Notes: generated from the letters alone by a model not told the origin. Shown: positions 1 to 10,250, numbered from the stretch's first letter. The stretch: 64,000 nt of DNA from Knoellia sinensis KCTC 19936 (GCF_000768705.1 NZ_AVPJ01000001.1:62001-126000); one strand, 5' to 3'. Program-made: numbers and translations.

Positions 1-3
1 CTG

Positions 4-444
4 TCAGCGCCGACCCTTGGGGGTCACGAGCTTGGTCGCCCGCCAGCTCGGGGACGCGTTGAAGGCTCCAGCCGTGTGCAGCCCAGCGGTGCCCGAGGCC
101 TCGTCGATCTCCGCCGGATCGACCGCGCCCGCGTCCCGGTCCTTGGGGGTGAGCGCAACGACGAAACCACCCTCTTCGACGACACCGACGAGGTTGATCA
201 GAGCATCGGTGAGGTCGCCGTCGTCGGCCCGCCACCAGAAGACGACGGCATCTGTCTCGCCCGTGTAGTCCTCGTCCTCCAGTTCCGAGCCGATGAGATC
301 CTCGACCGCGAACCGGAAGTCGTTGTCCACGTCCTCGTCCCAGCCGAACTCCTGCACGATCTGCTCGGCGGCGAACCCGAGGCGCTCGACGGTTCCGGAG
401 CCGTCAGACCCCGAGTCGGCGGACGGTGGGGCGGGGGTGTTCAC
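4..444 (-). CDS. DUF3052 family protein
   Basis: 146-residue soluble acidic protein starting at GTG. After a Ser/Gly/Pro-rich N-terminal tail of about 18 residues it carries the DUF3052 core: LGFAAEQIVQEFGW, an acidic stretch, FWWRADDGDLTDAL and a C-terminal block with LTPK and TAGLHTAG. The family is confined to actinomycetes, has no established biochemical function and is commonly found next to aceE, as here. It is the last gene of a minus-strand group, 7 nt after the PH-domain gene, so cotranscription is likely. Family call is confident; function unknown. Confidence 0.88.
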   Translation of the reverse strand: MNTPAPPSADSGSDGSGTVERLGFAAEQIVQEFGWDEDVDNDFRFAVEDLIGSELEDEDYTGETDAVVFWWRADDGDLTDALINLVGVVEEGGFVVALTPKDRDAGAVDPAEIDEASGTAGLHTAGAFNASPSWRATKLVTPKGRR

Positions 445-451
445 GGTAGGG

Positions 452-2026
452 CTACCTCTCGTCGGTGATGTCTGGGGGCACTAGTTGACTAGGAATATCG
501 TCCGCTGTGCAACCGCTTCGCGCTATTTGGCGTGCATCGCGGGCTCGGCCCGACTCGTCGCGCAGCAACTCGGTCGCCGTCCCGACCTCGAGGTGGGCGA
601 TCGTGACGTCGACAGGGCCCGGGGTTGAGACGAGGGTGACCGTGGCCATCTCGAGCCGGCGTTCGAGAGGGCCCTGGTGCAGGGTCATCGACTGGACCCG
701 CGCGTGGGGTATCACCGAGACGCGCCGCCACCACCGTCCAGTACGCAGCATCAGCGAATGCTCCGACGCGGCGAATCCGTTGCGTCGCCAGCTGAGCCAG
801 TCGAAGACCTTTGCACGCGACGACACGAGCGTCCAGCCGCCCTTCTCGCCCTCGCCGAGGGCTGCCCGTCGCAGGTCGGTCTCGGACACCGCGGGGTCGA
901 GGAGGGTGAGGACGTCGAGCGCCTGCTCGAGCGTCCCTGCAGGGAGGACCGTCGTCTCGTGGCCCTCGCTGCCCGAGGGGTCCTGTGCAATGCCGGCGAC
1001 ATTGACCTTGCAGCGCCACCAACCGAACGGACGCCACCAAAGCGGCTGAACCATCCCGATGGCCTGGATGCGGTGCAGTGGGATCGTCGTCGTCCGCTTG
1101 TCGGTGAGTCCGTGCTGGATGCGGGCGGAGGTGCCAGTGTCGGCCAACCTGAAGTTGCCGTGCTTGAGCAACTCCTGCACCCGGTTCACCGCGACACCCA
1201 GGGCCAGTGGGCCCAGTGCCGGGAGGGCGATCGCGACGCCTGTCAGCGCCTCAAGACTCGACCCGTAGGCGGCAAGAGCGACGGTTCCGGCGACCAGGGC
1301 GACCACCCCGACGAGAATCGTGCCGCCATGCAGGATCGTGGCCACGAAGAGCCTCGAATTGGGAACCCGCAACACCTCACGACCCAGGTCGATGTCCCCG
1401 TCGTCAGCGGACGACGCCAGGCCGTCTGCGCGCGCCGGTCGGGCTTCGTCCCGCCGGCCGGCCAGGACCAGAAGCTCGCGCCGGACCTCGTCGGCCCGGC
1501 CTGCGCTGAGGAAGGCCAGCTTGAGGTTGGAGTCCCCGCCGCCAGCCGACTGGACGATGACCTGGGAGAGCCCCGTGATCTGGGCGAGCAGCGGGCGGCT
1601 GATCTCGATCGCCTGAACCCTCTCGAGCGGCACCTGACGGTGCTCCCGGAAGAGCCAGCCCTTGCGGAACTCGAGCTGGCCTCCTGTCACGCGGAACTTC
1701 GAGAACCGCCATGTGAGCCAGCCGACCAGACCGATGACGGCAAACACTCCGAGGATGACTGCGGCGGTGACAAGCGAGTGCTCGAAGAGGAAACCGATTC
1801 CATTCCGCAGCCCGTCCTCTGCGGCCTCGTCGCCGGGGTCGCTTGGTCGCTCGCCTCCACCCAGCCCACGGAACAGGTCATCGACGAACTGCGTCGCGGC
1901 ATACCCGAGCATCGCGACGCCGACCACACCGCCACGGAGGACGGGCGAGAGCGGGTGGAGGTGCTGCCACTCGTGGAGCTCAAGGTCTCGACGAGCCGAC
2001 GCCGGTTCCGAGTTCGACTGTGTCAC
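452..2026 (-). CDS. Multi-PH-domain membrane protein (YdbT-like)
   Basis: 524-residue membrane protein with bacterial PH (bPH2/DUF304) domains. It has two N-terminal hydrophobic segments, then a bPH2 block (ITGGQLEFRKGWLFREHRQV-like), a second pair of membrane segments, a second bPH2 block (LTDKRTTTIPLHRIQAI) and a third near the C-terminus (RTGRWWRRVSVIPHARVQSM). This matches the YdbT architecture; YdbS/YdbT-type pairs are common in Firmicutes and actinomycetes and their molecular role is poorly defined. The open frame continues upstream, but the first ~113 residues there are the shadow of the preceding gene. I chose the GTG whose GTGA overlaps the stop of that gene, implying translational coupling. 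Confidence 0.85.
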   Translation of the reverse strand: MTQSNSEPASARRDLELHEWQHLHPLSPVLRGGVVGVAMLGYAATQFVDDLFRGLGGGERPSDPGDEAAEDGLRNGIGFLFEHSLVTAAVILGVFAVIGLVGWLTWRFSKFRVTGGQLEFRKGWLFREHRQVPLERVQAIEISRPLLAQITGLSQVIVQSAGGGDSNLKLAFLSAGRADEVRRELLVLAGRRDEARPARADGLASSADDGDIDLGREVLRVPNSRLFVATILHGGTILVGVVALVAGTVALAAYGSSLEALTGVAIALPALGPLALGVAVNRVQELLKHGNFRLADTGTSARIQHGLTDKRTTTIPLHRIQAIGMVQPLWWRPFGWWRCKVNVAGIAQDPSGSEGHETTVLPAGTLEQALDVLTLLDPAVSETDLRRAALGEGEKGGWTLVSSRAKVFDWLSWRRNGFAASEHSLMLRTGRWWRRVSVIPHARVQSMTLHQGPLERRLEMATVTLVSTPGPVDVTIAHLEVGTATELLRDESGRARDARQIARSGCTADDIPSQLVPPDITDER

Positions 2027-2526
2027 AGGCCCGCTCGCTGTGCTTCCCCGTGTGCGGCGAGGCGGCCACGGAGCGCCTCGGCCTCGGCGAGGGGCAGCCC
2101 TGGAAGGGTGCCGCCACTCTGCGGTGATGCCGTGTGGAACTCGCAGGAGGCGATGCCCCGGGATCGCATGAGCGGACCCGACTGGACGTCGATGTATTGA
2201 AGGCGACCGTAGGGGATGCTCACGAGCGAGCGGAAGAGCCGGCCCTTGCGGATGACGATCTCGTCCGGGAGCTCGATCCACGAGATGGCCGAGACTTGCC
2301 GGAAGATGAGCCACGCGCCCCACGCGAGGACGACACCAGCGACGACCGCGCCGATCCAGAACCATGGAGACAGGACGATGGCGAGGACTCCGAACACCAC
2401 CACGACGGGCGTCAGGAACGCGAACAGGGTGATGAGACGGACGGTGCGCAGTGCCGGGCTCACCGGCTGCCAGGGCAACTCGTCACCCCGGAGCGTCACG
2501 GCGGTGGGATCGAGCTCGGTCGTCAT
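2023..2526 (-). CDS. PH-domain membrane protein (YdbS-like)
   Basis: 167-residue protein starting at ATG. Two closely spaced transmembrane segments (about residues 28-75) are followed by one bPH2 domain (LPDEIVIRKGRLFRSLVSIPYGRLQYIDVQSGP), which is YdbS architecture. It overlaps the downstream three-domain PH gene by 4 bp (GTGA), so the two probably form a membrane complex. The gene heads a minus-strand group ending in the DUF3052 gene and is divergent from aceE across about 105 bp. Confidence 0.85.
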   Translation of the reverse strand: MTTELDPTAVTLRGDELPWQPVSPALRTVRLITLFAFLTPVVVVFGVLAIVLSPWFWIGAVVAGVVLAWGAWLIFRQVSAISWIELPDEIVIRKGRLFRSLVSIPYGRLQYIDVQSGPLMRSRGIASCEFHTASPQSGGTLPGLPLAEAEALRGRLAAHGEAQRAGL

Positions 2527-2631
2527 GGCCCCAGCCTGCCAGCCGACCCGAGTGTGACGGCGACCACTCCCCAGTGACAGGATGTGATGACGACCTCACC
2601 GGTCGGATCCGTCAGTAGAAGGGACAGCGTC

Positions 2632-5397
2632 GTGACGTTTCGCGAGGAAGCCGGACCGATCCTCAATGGCCTCCCCAGCAGCCTCACCGACATCGACCCC
2701 GAGGAAACCTCGGAGTGGTTGGCGTCGCTCGACGCGGTGATCGACGAGGGTGGACGCCAGCGGGCGCGCTATCTCATGCTGCGCCTGCTGGAACGGGCCC
2801 GCGAAAACCAGATCGGTGTCCCCTCCCTCACAGCGACTGACTACGTCAACACCATCGACGCCGAGCAGGAGCCGTGGTTCCCCGGCGACGAGGACGTCGA
2901 GCGGACGTACCGCCGCTGGATCCGCTGGAACGCGGCCGTCATGGTGCACCGCGCGCAGCGCCCCGGGGTTGCCGTCGGCGGCCACATCTCCACCTATGCC
3001 TCGGCGGCCACGCTCTATGAAGTCGGCTTCAACCACTTCTGGCGCGGACAGGACCATCCCGGTGGCGGGGACCAGATCTTCTTCCAGGGCCACGCCTCCC
3101 CCGGCATGTATGCCCGGAGCTTCCTCGAGGGTCACCTCACGCAAACCCAGCTCGATGGCTTCCGCCAGGAGAAGAGCCACGTGGTCGACGGCTCGATCCA
3201 GGCGCTGTCGTCCTACCCGCACCCGCGGATGATGCCGGACTACTGGCAGTTCCCGACCGTCTCCATGGGACTCGGGCCGATGAACGCCATCTACCAGGCA
3301 CAGTTCAACAAGTACCTCCACGCGCGCGGCATCAAGGACACGAGCGACCAGCGCGTCTGGGCCTTCCTCGGCGACGGCGAGATGGACGAGCCGGAGTCGC
3401 GCGGACTCCTGCAGCTCGCCTCCTACGAGGAGCTCGACAACCTGACGTTCGTCGTGAACTGCAACCTCCAGCGTCTCGATGGTCCGGTGCGAGGCAACGG
3501 CAAGATCATCCAGGAGCTCGAGGCCTTCTTCCGCGGTGCGGGCTGGAACGTCGTCAAGGTCATCTGGGGGCGCGGCTGGGACCCGCTGCTCGCCGCCGAC
3601 CGCGACCACGCCCTGCGCCACATCATGAACACGACCACTGACGGTGACTACCAGACGTTCCGAGCCAACGATGGCGCCTACGTCCGTGAGGAGTTCTTCG
3701 GTCGCGACCCGCGCACCCGCAAGATGGTCGAGAGCCTCACCGACGACCAGATCTGGCACGACCTGCAGCGCGGCGGACACGACTACCGCAAGGTCTTCGC
3801 GGGCTACCAGGCCGCGGTGCACCACACCGGTCAGCCGACCGTGATCCTCGCCCACACGATCAAGGGCTACTCCCTCGGCAAGGGCTTCGCCGGTCGCAAT
3901 GCAACGCACCAGATGAAGAAGATGACGGTGGAGGACCTCAAGGGGTTCCGCGACGTCCTGCGCCTGCCCATCACCGATGCGCAGATCGAGGAAAACCCCT
4001 ATCAGCCGCCGTACTTCCACCCGGGCGAGAACGACCCGGCCCTCGAGTACATGTTGGAGCGCCGCCGTGAGCTGGGTGGTCCGATCCCCGAGCGGCGGAG
4101 CAAGTACACCCAGATCACGCTGCCCGGAGACGACGCCTACACGCAGGTGAAGAAGGGCTCAGGCAAGCAGACGATCGCCACGACGATGGCCTTCGTGCGC
4201 CTGCTCAAGGACCTCGTGCGCGACAAGGAGTTCGGCAAGCGCATCGTGCCGATCATCCCCGACGAGGCGCGGACGTTCGGAATGGACAGCTTCTTCCCGA
4301 CCCTGAAGATCTACAACCCGCACGGGCAGAACTACACCCCGGTCGACCACGACCTCATGCTGAGCTACCGCGAGTCCGAGCAGGGCCAGATCCTGCACCT
4401 CGGCATCAACGAGGCCGGCTCGGTGGCGGCGTTCACTGCGGCAGCGACGAGCTACTCGACACATGGCGAGCCGATGATCCCGATCTACATCTTCTACTCG
4501 ATGTTCGGGTTCCAGAGGACGGGTGACTCGATCTGGGCCGCTGCGGACCAGATGGCACGAGGCTTCCTCATCGGAGCCACCGCCGGCCGGACGACGCTCA
4601 CCGGAGAGGGAACGCAGCACGCCGACGGGCACTCCCCGCTACTCGCCTCGACCAACCCCGCCGTCGTGGCCTACGACCCGGCCTACGGCTACGAGATCGG
4701 TCACATCATGCGCGACGGTCTCCAGCGCATGTACGGCGAGAGTCCCGAGGACCTCATCTACTACCTCACCGTCTACAACGAGCCCATCCTGCAACCCGCT
4801 GAGCCCGAGGGCGTCGACCGTGACGGCATCCTGCGGGGCATGCACCTCATCGAGAAGGCGGACACGTCCGGCTGGACGCACACACCCGCGCGCGCGCAAC
4901 TCCTCGCCTCCGGCGTCGGCGTGCCCTGGGCCCTCGAGGCCCAGCGACTGCTCGCGGACCACTGGGGCGTTGCGGCCGACGTCTGGTCGGTGACGTCGTG
5001 GGGCGAGTTGCGCCGCGACGGCCTCGACTGCGACGAGCAGGCCTTCCTCCACCCCGAGGAGGACGCTCGCGTTCCCTACGTGACCCAGAAGCTCAAGGAT
5101 GCCGCCGGTCCGGTGCTCGCGACGTCCGACTACATGCGCGCGGTCCCGGACCAGATCGCCCAGTGGGTCCCCGGCGAGTTCCACTCGCTCGGTACGGACG
5201 GTTTCGGGTTCGCCGACACCCGTCCGGCGGCCCGGCGGTTCTTCCACGTCGACGGTCCGTCCCTGGCTGTCCGCACCCTTCAGGTCCTCGCGGCGCGCGG
5301 CGAGGTTGCTGCCGACGTCCCGGGCAAGGCCGCGGAGAAGTACGACCTGCTCGACGTGCGTGCCGGCACGAGCGGCAACGAGGGCGGCGACAGCTGA
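2632..5397 (+). CDS. aceE: Pyruvate dehydrogenase E1 component, homodimeric type
   Basis: Thiamine-diphosphate-dependent E1 of the pyruvate dehydrogenase complex; decarboxylates pyruvate and passes the acetyl group to lipoylated E2. The homodimeric (AceE) form is the usual actinomycete one and this is full length at about 921 residues. The conserved N-terminus ([11 protein letters not shown]) is present and the TPP/Mg motif begins GDGEMDE near residue 247. The frame is open to GTG 2584 and ATG 2587. I prefer GTG 2632 because AGAAGGGA precedes it by about 7 nt and the protein then begins like streptomycete AceE. E2 and E3 genes are not in the window. A strong hairpin follows the stop. Confidence 0.96.
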   Translation: MTFREEAGPILNGLPSSLTDIDPEETSEWLASLDAVIDEGGRQRARYLMLRLLERARENQIGVPSLTATDYVNTIDAEQEPWFPGDEDVERTYRRWIRWNAAVMVHRAQRPGVAVGGHISTYASAATLYEVGFNHFWRGQDHPGGGDQIFFQGHASPGMYARSFLEGHLTQTQLDGFRQEKSHVVDGSIQALSSYPHPRMMPDYWQFPTVSMGLGPMNAIYQAQFNKYLHARGIKDTSDQRVWAFLGDGEMDEPESRGLLQLASYEELDNLTFVVNCNLQRLDGPVRGNGKIIQELEAFFRGAGWNVVKVIWGRGWDPLLAADRDHALRHIMNTTTDGDYQTFRANDGAYVREEFFGRDPRTRKMVESLTDDQIWHDLQRGGHDYRKVFAGYQAAVHHTGQPTVILAHTIKGYSLGKGFAGRNATHQMKKMTVEDLKGFRDVLRLPITDAQIEENPYQPPYFHPGENDPALEYMLERRRELGGPIPERRSKYTQITLPGDDAYTQVKKGSGKQTIATTMAFVRLLKDLVRDKEFGKRIVPIIPDEARTFGMDSFFPTLKIYNPHGQNYTPVDHDLMLSYRESEQGQILHLGINEAGSVAAFTAAATSYSTHGEPMIPIYIFYSMFGFQRTGDSIWAAADQMARGFLIGATAGRTTLTGEGTQHADGHSPLLASTNPAVVAYDPAYGYEIGHIMRDGLQRMYGESPEDLIYYLTVYNEPILQPAEPEGVDRDGILRGMHLIEKADTSGWTHTPARAQLLASGVGVPWALEAQRLLADHWGVAADVWSVTSWGELRRDGLDCDEQAFLHPEEDARVPYVTQKLKDAAGPVLATSDYMRAVPDQIAQWVPGEFHSLGTDGFGFADTRPAARRFFHVDGPSLAVRTLQVLAARGEVAADVPGKAAEKYDLLDVRAGTSGNEGGDS

Positions 5398-5411
5398 CCT
5401 GACCCGGTTGT

Positions 5412-5451
5412 GTCCGCAACTTTGGTCGCCACTGCGACCAAAGTTGCGGAC
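5412..5451. terminator. Perfect 18-bp hairpin between convergent aceE and response regulator
   Basis: Arms at 5412-5429 and 5434-5451 are exact reverse complements around a 4-nt loop, 14 nt after the aceE stop. There is no U-tract on either side, so it would be an I-shaped bidirectional terminator of the kind common in actinomycetes. Function is inferred from position and structure. Confidence 0.7.
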
Positions 5452-5502
5452 GCCAAAAACCGGGTATGCCGTCCGCTCGCCTTTGAGCGTCCGCCGCTGC
5501 GG

Positions 5503-6159
5503 TCAGTCGAGGAGGCCGAGGCGCCGCGCGGTAGCGACGGCTGCCGTCCGGGAATCCGCACCGAGCTTGCCGAACAGATGCCCCAGGTGGGTTTTCACGG
5601 TGGCCCGGCTGATGAAGAGTGCCTTGGCGATTTCGTCGTTGGACAGCCCCTCCGCAACGAGCACGAGGACCTCGCGCTCACGGTCGCTCAGCTGTCGTTG
5701 TCCGGCCCGCATGGTCTCGACGACCCGCTCCGTCAACTGGGCCGACAGCACGGTCTCCCCGACTGCTGCCGCCCGGATCGCCGCGACGATCTCCTCGGGG
5801 AGCGCGTCCTTGAGCAGGTAGCCCGCAGCACCGGCCTCGACAGCGCGGACGATATCGGCGTCGTGGTCGAACGTGGTGATGATGAGGACTGCGACATCGT
5901 CGTGAGCGGCTCGCACCGCCCGGGTCACGCCCACTCCGTCGAGCCCGGACCCCAGTCTCAGGTCGGTGAGCACGACGTCGGGGGACGTTGTTTCGACGAG
6001 GCCGAGGGCTTCGCGCCCGGTCGCAGCCTCGCCGACGATCTCGATGCAGGGGGACGCCGCAAGAAGGGTGCGCATGCCTGATCGCACCACGGGGTGGTCA
6101 TCGACGATGAGCACCCTGATGGGCTTCTCGGGGGGAGTTGCTTCGGCCGCCGACATCAT
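5503..6159 (-). CDS. NarL/FixJ-family response regulator
   Basis: 218-residue response regulator. A receiver domain (about 14-130) has the acidic pair DD at 20-21, phospho-acceptor Asp near 66 (VLTDLRLG) and the conserved Lys in LLKDALP. The C-terminal LuxR-type HTH (about 155-218) has LSDREREVLVLVAEGLSNDEI. The start overlaps the upstream sensor-kinase stop as ATGA, so the two are translationally coupled and form a cognate pair. The neighbouring MMPL gene is a plausible target, but the stimulus cannot be read from sequence. Confidence 0.93.
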   Translation of the reverse strand: MMSAAEATPPEKPIRVLIVDDHPVVRSGMRTLLAASPCIEIVGEAATGREALGLVETTSPDVVLTDLRLGSGLDGVGVTRAVRAAHDDVAVLIITTFDHDADIVRAVEAGAAGYLLKDALPEEIVAAIRAAAVGETVLSAQLTERVVETMRAGQRQLSDREREVLVLVAEGLSNDEIAKALFISRATVKTHLGHLFGKLGADSRTAAVATARRLGLLD

Positions 6160-7382
6160 GTGGCTGAGCCGATGGGCAGATGGGCTGACAGAGCCGTGCC
6201 GTCCCCGGGTGCGGACTCGAGTTCGAGGTCACCGCCCAGTTCACGCAGTCGGGCCCTGCTCGACGGCAGCCCGTACCCCCCGAGGCTGTAGGCGCCGGCG
6301 CGTTCGGTCAGCGCGTCGGGGTCGAAGCCGCGCCCGTCATCGAGGACCTCGAGGAGCACCCGGTCCTCCAGTCCTGAGAGGGTCACGACGACACGGCCCG
6401 CCCCCGAGTGGGACCGGACGTTGGCCAACGCCCCCTGCGCCGTGCGCAGCAGCGCCACCTCTGTGGCAGTCGGGAGATGCAACGGCTCTCCCTCCACCCG
6501 CAGTTCGGTCCGGATCCCCGTCTCTGTCTCCAGTGCCTCGAGGATCCGACCGAGCGCCTGGGTCAGGCCATGGTCCGACAAGGACGTCGGCGCCAGGGCG
6601 CCGACGACACTGCGTGCCTCGACGAGGTTGGCACTCGCGGTGGACTCGATCTGGTTGAGCAGCTGGTTCAGGTCCCGCTCGCCCGCGACCACGGACCTCC
6701 CCCGGGCGAGCAGGACGATCGACGAAAACCCCTGGGCCAGCGTGTCGTGGATGTCCCGTGACAGCCGACCTCGCTCCTGGAGTACACCGGACTCACGCTG
6801 CGCCGCGGCGAGCTCGTCGTGCAGAGCCGCCATCTCGTCCTGCGCCCGGACGAGCGAGTCGACGAGACGCTGGCGCTCGATCGCGTCCCGCACGAGCTGG
6901 TGCTGTCCGCGTGACAGGGCGAAAGCGAACATGGCACCGATCGCCGGCCCGATCGCTTCGGCGACCGAGAGGTCGCCGGTCGCGAACCACGGCCGCCAGA
7001 TCACGACGGCGAGGACGGCGAGGCTCAGGACTGCCGCCCATCGCACTGGAAGGAAGTGCGGGATGAGGAGCCAGAGGCTGAACGCAAGCCAGACGTTCTC
7101 GGCAGAGACGAGGACGAGTGCCAGCCAGCAGGCGACGAGACCGACGAGCCACCACCGAGCCTGCGGGCTGCCCTCACCCACGCCGGAGAACCCGGCCGAC
7201 CGATCAGTGCTGCGCGCACTCCACCGCAGGCCCACGGCATACCAGGCAATGAGAATCATCGCGGCGACGACCAGCGGGACGCGCGGGGCGCCGGTGGACC
7301 AGGACCGCGTCACGCAGACGGCAGTCAGTACCCCGAAGAGAATGTGCTGGACCACGGTCAGGGTGCGCATGACGCGGTGCAT
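6156..7382 (-). CDS. Sensor histidine kinase (HisKA_3 type)
   Basis: 408-residue membrane sensor kinase. Five or six hydrophobic segments fill about the first 155 residues with no obvious extracytoplasmic domain; a short coiled segment leads to the HisKA_3 box with phospho-acceptor His near 212 (SRDIHDTLAQG). The HATPase_c domain follows with the N box around LRTAQGALANVRSH and DDGRGFD. This is a NarL-type partner for the overlapping response-regulator gene. TAGCGT ends 6 nt upstream of the ATG, suggesting a leaderless transcript starting inside the end of the MMPL gene region. Confidence 0.93.
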   Translation of the reverse strand: MHRVMRTLTVVQHILFGVLTAVCVTRSWSTGAPRVPLVVAAMILIAWYAVGLRWSARSTDRSAGFSGVGEGSPQARWWLVGLVACWLALVLVSAENVWLAFSLWLLIPHFLPVRWAAVLSLAVLAVVIWRPWFATGDLSVAEAIGPAIGAMFAFALSRGQHQLVRDAIERQRLVDSLVRAQDEMAALHDELAAAQRESGVLQERGRLSRDIHDTLAQGFSSIVLLARGRSVVAGERDLNQLLNQIESTASANLVEARSVVGALAPTSLSDHGLTQALGRILEALETETGIRTELRVEGEPLHLPTATEVALLRTAQGALANVRSHSGAGRVVVTLSGLEDRVLLEVLDDGRGFDPDALTERAGAYSLGGYGLPSSRARLRELGGDLELESAPGDGTALSAHLPIGSAT

Positions 7383-7388
7383 GTGGCG

Positions 7389-7394
7389 ACGCTA
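7389..7394 (-). promoter_or_regulatory. Candidate -10 box TAGCGT, leaderless start of sensor kinase
   Basis: On the minus strand TAGCGT ends 6 nt before the kinase ATG, identical in sequence and spacing to the box before alkB. The spacing predicts transcription starting at the start codon. Confidence 0.5.
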
Positions 7395-7396
7395 CT

Positions 7397-9484
7397 TCAG
7401 CCGACGGTGACGAAGTCTGCAGCCTCGGAGTGCGTAGGCGCCATGTCCACGTCAGGTCCACGAACCGGCCACCAGATCCGATCGCCCAGCAGGGCGAAGA
7501 TCCCTGGCACGAGCACCGTGCGGACGAGGAAGGTGTCGATGACGACACCGAGTCCGACGATGAGGCCCAGCTGGCCCAGGGCGACGAGCGGCAGGACACC
7601 GAGCGCGGCGAAGACCGCGGCGAGGACGATGCCGGCACTCGTGATCACGGCGCCGGTCCCGTGGACCGCTCGCACCATGCCGCGGCGAGTGCCGAGGGCT
7701 GCTGCCTCCGAGCGGGCGCGATGCACGAGGAAGATCGTGTAGTCGATGCCGAGCGCGACAAGGAAGAGGAACGACAGGAGCGGCACCTGCAGGTCGAGCG
7801 CCGACCAGTCGAGCACATGGCGCCCAATCCACGAACCGGCTCCGATCGTCGCCAGCGCGCTGACCAGGTTGACGCCCAGGAGGACCGCCGGGGCGACGAG
7901 CGAGCGGGTCAGGGCCATGAGGACGAGCGCGTTGACCAGCAGGATCATGGGCACGATGAGCAGGAGGTCGCGACGGTTGCCCTCCCTGGCATCGACGTCG
8001 GTGGCCTGCTGCCCACCCACGAGCGCCTCTGCACCCGACACGGCGTGGGCGGCGGCACGCACATCGGCCACCGTCTGCCGCGCCGTCCCCGTTCCCGGGT
8101 CGGCCGTGGTGACCACACTGATGCGCCCGAGAGACCCCCGCGTGTTCGGAGCGTCCTCGAGAGGTCGGGCATGATCCACGCCCGGGACGGACGAGACTGC
8201 CGCCGCGACGTCCTCGACTCGGTCGGCCCTGGCCACGATCATCAGGGGTTGCGCCGCACCGGCCGGGAAGTGCCGACTCAGGACCTCGAGCCCAGTGGCC
8301 GATTCGGAAGGGACTCGGAACTGCTCCGTCTGGGCGAGGCCGACCTTCGTGCCCAAGAGTCCGCCTGCGAGCAGCCCAAGAGCGAGCAGTCCCAACGTGA
8401 CGACGACCCCGGGCCGGCGCATGACGGCCGTCGCAATGGAGCCCCACGTCGACGAAACGGGCTCGTCCTTGCGGGCGGCCCTCGGGATGTAGGGCCAGAA
8501 AACGCGACGACCGGTGACGGCGAGCGCCGCCGGGAGGAGGGCGAGCACGGCGACCAACGCCACCACCAGACCCGCCGCAGCGGCAATACCCAACCCCCGA
8601 GTGCCCGGGATGACCGCCGCCGCAAGGGTGGCCAACGCGAGCACCACCGTGACGTTGCTCGCAACGATGGCCGGCAGGGTTGCGCGCCAGGCACGAACGA
8701 GCGCGACTCGGTGGTCGCTCTTGTGCCACAACTCCTCGCGGTAGCGAGAGATCAGGAGCATCGCGTAGTTCGTGCCCGCCCCGAAGACCAGGACACTCAC
8801 GATCCCGGTGTCGAACGAGAAGTCCAGCGCCGATCCCAGCGCTGTGGTGAGGACGGTGGCGACCTGATCGGCCACGCCGACGACGAGCACGGGTACGAGC
8901 CACAGGACCGGTGACCGATAGGTGAGGAGCAACAGGAGGGCGACGACGCCGATGGTCACGAGAAGCAGCGTGACGTTCGCTCCGTCGAAGGCCTGGGCGA
9001 TGTCGGCGCCGAACGCGGGTCCCCCCGTCACGAGCACTGAGAGATCGTCGGGTGCCCGCTCCCTCACGAGATCGCGCAGGTGAGAGATCGTCTCCGCGTT
9101 CTCACCGTTGTCCGCCGATGCGGTCATCGGTATCTGGACCAGGGCTGCGCGGCCGTCCTTGGACGGCATGGCAGGGCTCGTCGGATGCCCGGGGGTCGCG
9201 GGCAACGAGGTCGCGAGAGAAGTCAGCGCTGCCATGTCGCTGGTGGTCAACGCGGCATCGTCGTCCCGCGTGGCCACGAGGAGCACGCTCTGGACGTCGG
9301 CGTCGGGGAACCCTGCGACGAGCTCCGCGACCCTGGCGGACTCCGAGGTTGTCGGAGCGGCGTCGGCCCGCGGCGGCGCTTCCGCCCCGCGAAGTCCGCC
9401 GATGACTCCGAGGCTGAGGAGGAGGCCGAGCGCGAGTGTGATCCACGCTCCACGGCGGGAGGTGAAGCGCGAGATGAAGGGCAT
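7397..9484 (-). CDS. MMPL/RND-family transporter
   Basis: 695-residue integral membrane protein of the MMPL (RND) superfamily. Layout is the family standard: one N-terminal membrane helix (about 12-32), a large extracytoplasmic loop, five helices (about 170-320), a second loop, then a C-terminal helix bundle with the MMPL signature (GIDYTIFLVHRAR). MMPL proteins export lipids, siderophores or hydrophobic drugs using the proton gradient; the substrate here is not evident. It lies between two two-component pairs on the same strand. A TACCGT box ends 6 nt before the ATG. Confidence 0.92.
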   Translation of the reverse strand: MPFISRFTSRRGAWITLALGLLLSLGVIGGLRGAEAPPRADAAPTTSESARVAELVAGFPDADVQSVLLVATRDDDAALTTSDMAALTSLATSLPATPGHPTSPAMPSKDGRAALVQIPMTASADNGENAETISHLRDLVRERAPDDLSVLVTGGPAFGADIAQAFDGANVTLLLVTIGVVALLLLLTYRSPVLWLVPVLVVGVADQVATVLTTALGSALDFSFDTGIVSVLVFGAGTNYAMLLISRYREELWHKSDHRVALVRAWRATLPAIVASNVTVVLALATLAAAVIPGTRGLGIAAAAGLVVALVAVLALLPAALAVTGRRVFWPYIPRAARKDEPVSSTWGSIATAVMRRPGVVVTLGLLALGLLAGGLLGTKVGLAQTEQFRVPSESATGLEVLSRHFPAGAAQPLMIVARADRVEDVAAAVSSVPGVDHARPLEDAPNTRGSLGRISVVTTADPGTGTARQTVADVRAAAHAVSGAEALVGGQQATDVDAREGNRRDLLLIVPMILLVNALVLMALTRSLVAPAVLLGVNLVSALATIGAGSWIGRHVLDWSALDLQVPLLSFLFLVALGIDYTIFLVHRARSEAAALGTRRGMVRAVHGTGAVITSAGIVLAAVFAALGVLPLVALGQLGLIVGLGVVIDTFLVRTVLVPGIFALLGDRIWWPVRGPDVDMAPTHSEAADFVTVG

Positions 9485-9490
9485 GCCTCG

Positions 9491-9496
9491 ACGGTA
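9491..9496 (-). promoter_or_regulatory. Candidate -10 box TACCGT, leaderless start of MMPL gene
   Basis: Minus-strand TACCGT ends 6 nt before the ATG at 9484. There is no purine-rich ribosome site in between, so leaderless translation is likely. Confidence 0.5.
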
Positions 9497-9554
9497 GGAA
9501 TGAGGTGTCTGCCGACGCCTCCGCCGGGCATCAACCTTTCGGACGATGACGGAC

Positions 9555-9630
9555 CGACTTTGTGCCCGAATGGGACACGCTTCGTCGGCCGTAGGCCTCC
9601 ATCAGCGTGTCCCATTCGGGCACAAAGTCG
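9555..9630. repeat. Long palindrome, CGACTTTGTGCCC family, copy A
   Basis: Perfect 27-bp arms at 9555-9581 and 9604-9630. The 22-nt loop itself holds a small GGCC-GTA-GGCC hairpin. It begins 15 nt after the response-regulator stop on the minus strand, so it probably ends that transcript. It shares the arm core GACTTTGTGCCC with the copies at 42453 and 49791, and in slightly changed form with 46514. Confidence 0.85.
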
Positions 9631-9644
9631 AGCAGCGGGGTGTG

Positions 9645-10250
9645 TCAGAGCCAGCCGCGGTCGCGTGCGTGAACTGCGGCTTCGGCCCGCGTCGAAGTAG
9701 CTGTCTTGGCCATCGCCGACGACAGGTAGTTGCGCACCGTCCCCTCGGACAAGTGAACAGCCTTGGCGACAACGGCGATCGGCGCACCGCCCAGGGCGGC
9801 ACGCAGGACGTCCTGCTCACGGACGGTGAGCGGGTTGGCGCCCTCGATGAGGGACTCGGCCGCGAGCGCGCCGTCGATGACGCGCTCCCCCGCGTGCACT
9901 CGTCGCACCGCGTCAGCGAGCTCGGATGCAGGCGTGTCCTTGACGACGAACCCCGCAGCGCCGGCTTCCAGGGCCCTCCGGACGAACCCCGGTCGCCCGA
10001 AGGTCGTGACGATCAGTGACCGCACTCCCATGCCCGAGGCGATCAACGACCGACACACCTCGATGCCGTCCATGCCGGGCATCTCGACGTCGAGCAGGGC
10101 GACGTCGACGTCATGTGCCCGGACCAGGTCGAGCACCTCGTCACCACGACCTGCCTCGGCAACGACGTCGAGGTCCGGTTCGAGCCCGAGCAAGGTGACG
10201 ACCGCTCCGCGCACGAGCGCCTGATCGTCGGCGACGAGCACCCGGATCAC
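9645..10250 (-). CDS. NarL-family response regulator
   Basis: 201-residue response regulator. The receiver domain has DD at 8-9, phospho-acceptor Asp near 54 (VALLDVEMPGM) and the conserved Lys in FVVKDTP. The C-terminal LuxR HTH (LTVREQDVLRAALGG...LSEGTVRNYLSSAMAK) resembles DesR/LiaR-type regulators. The GTG start overlaps the upstream kinase stop as GTGA. The frame is open further upstream, but that part is the kinase shadow. The kinase, permease and ATPase genes overlap in series, so the ABC exporter is the likely target or signal partner. Confidence 0.93.
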   Translation of the reverse strand: MIRVLVADDQALVRGAVVTLLGLEPDLDVVAEAGRGDEVLDLVRAHDVDVALLDVEMPGMDGIEVCRSLIASGMGVRSLIVTTFGRPGFVRRALEAGAAGFVVKDTPASELADAVRRVHAGERVIDGALAAESLIEGANPLTVREQDVLRAALGGAPIAVVAKAVHLSEGTVRNYLSSAMAKTATSTRAEAAVHARDRGWL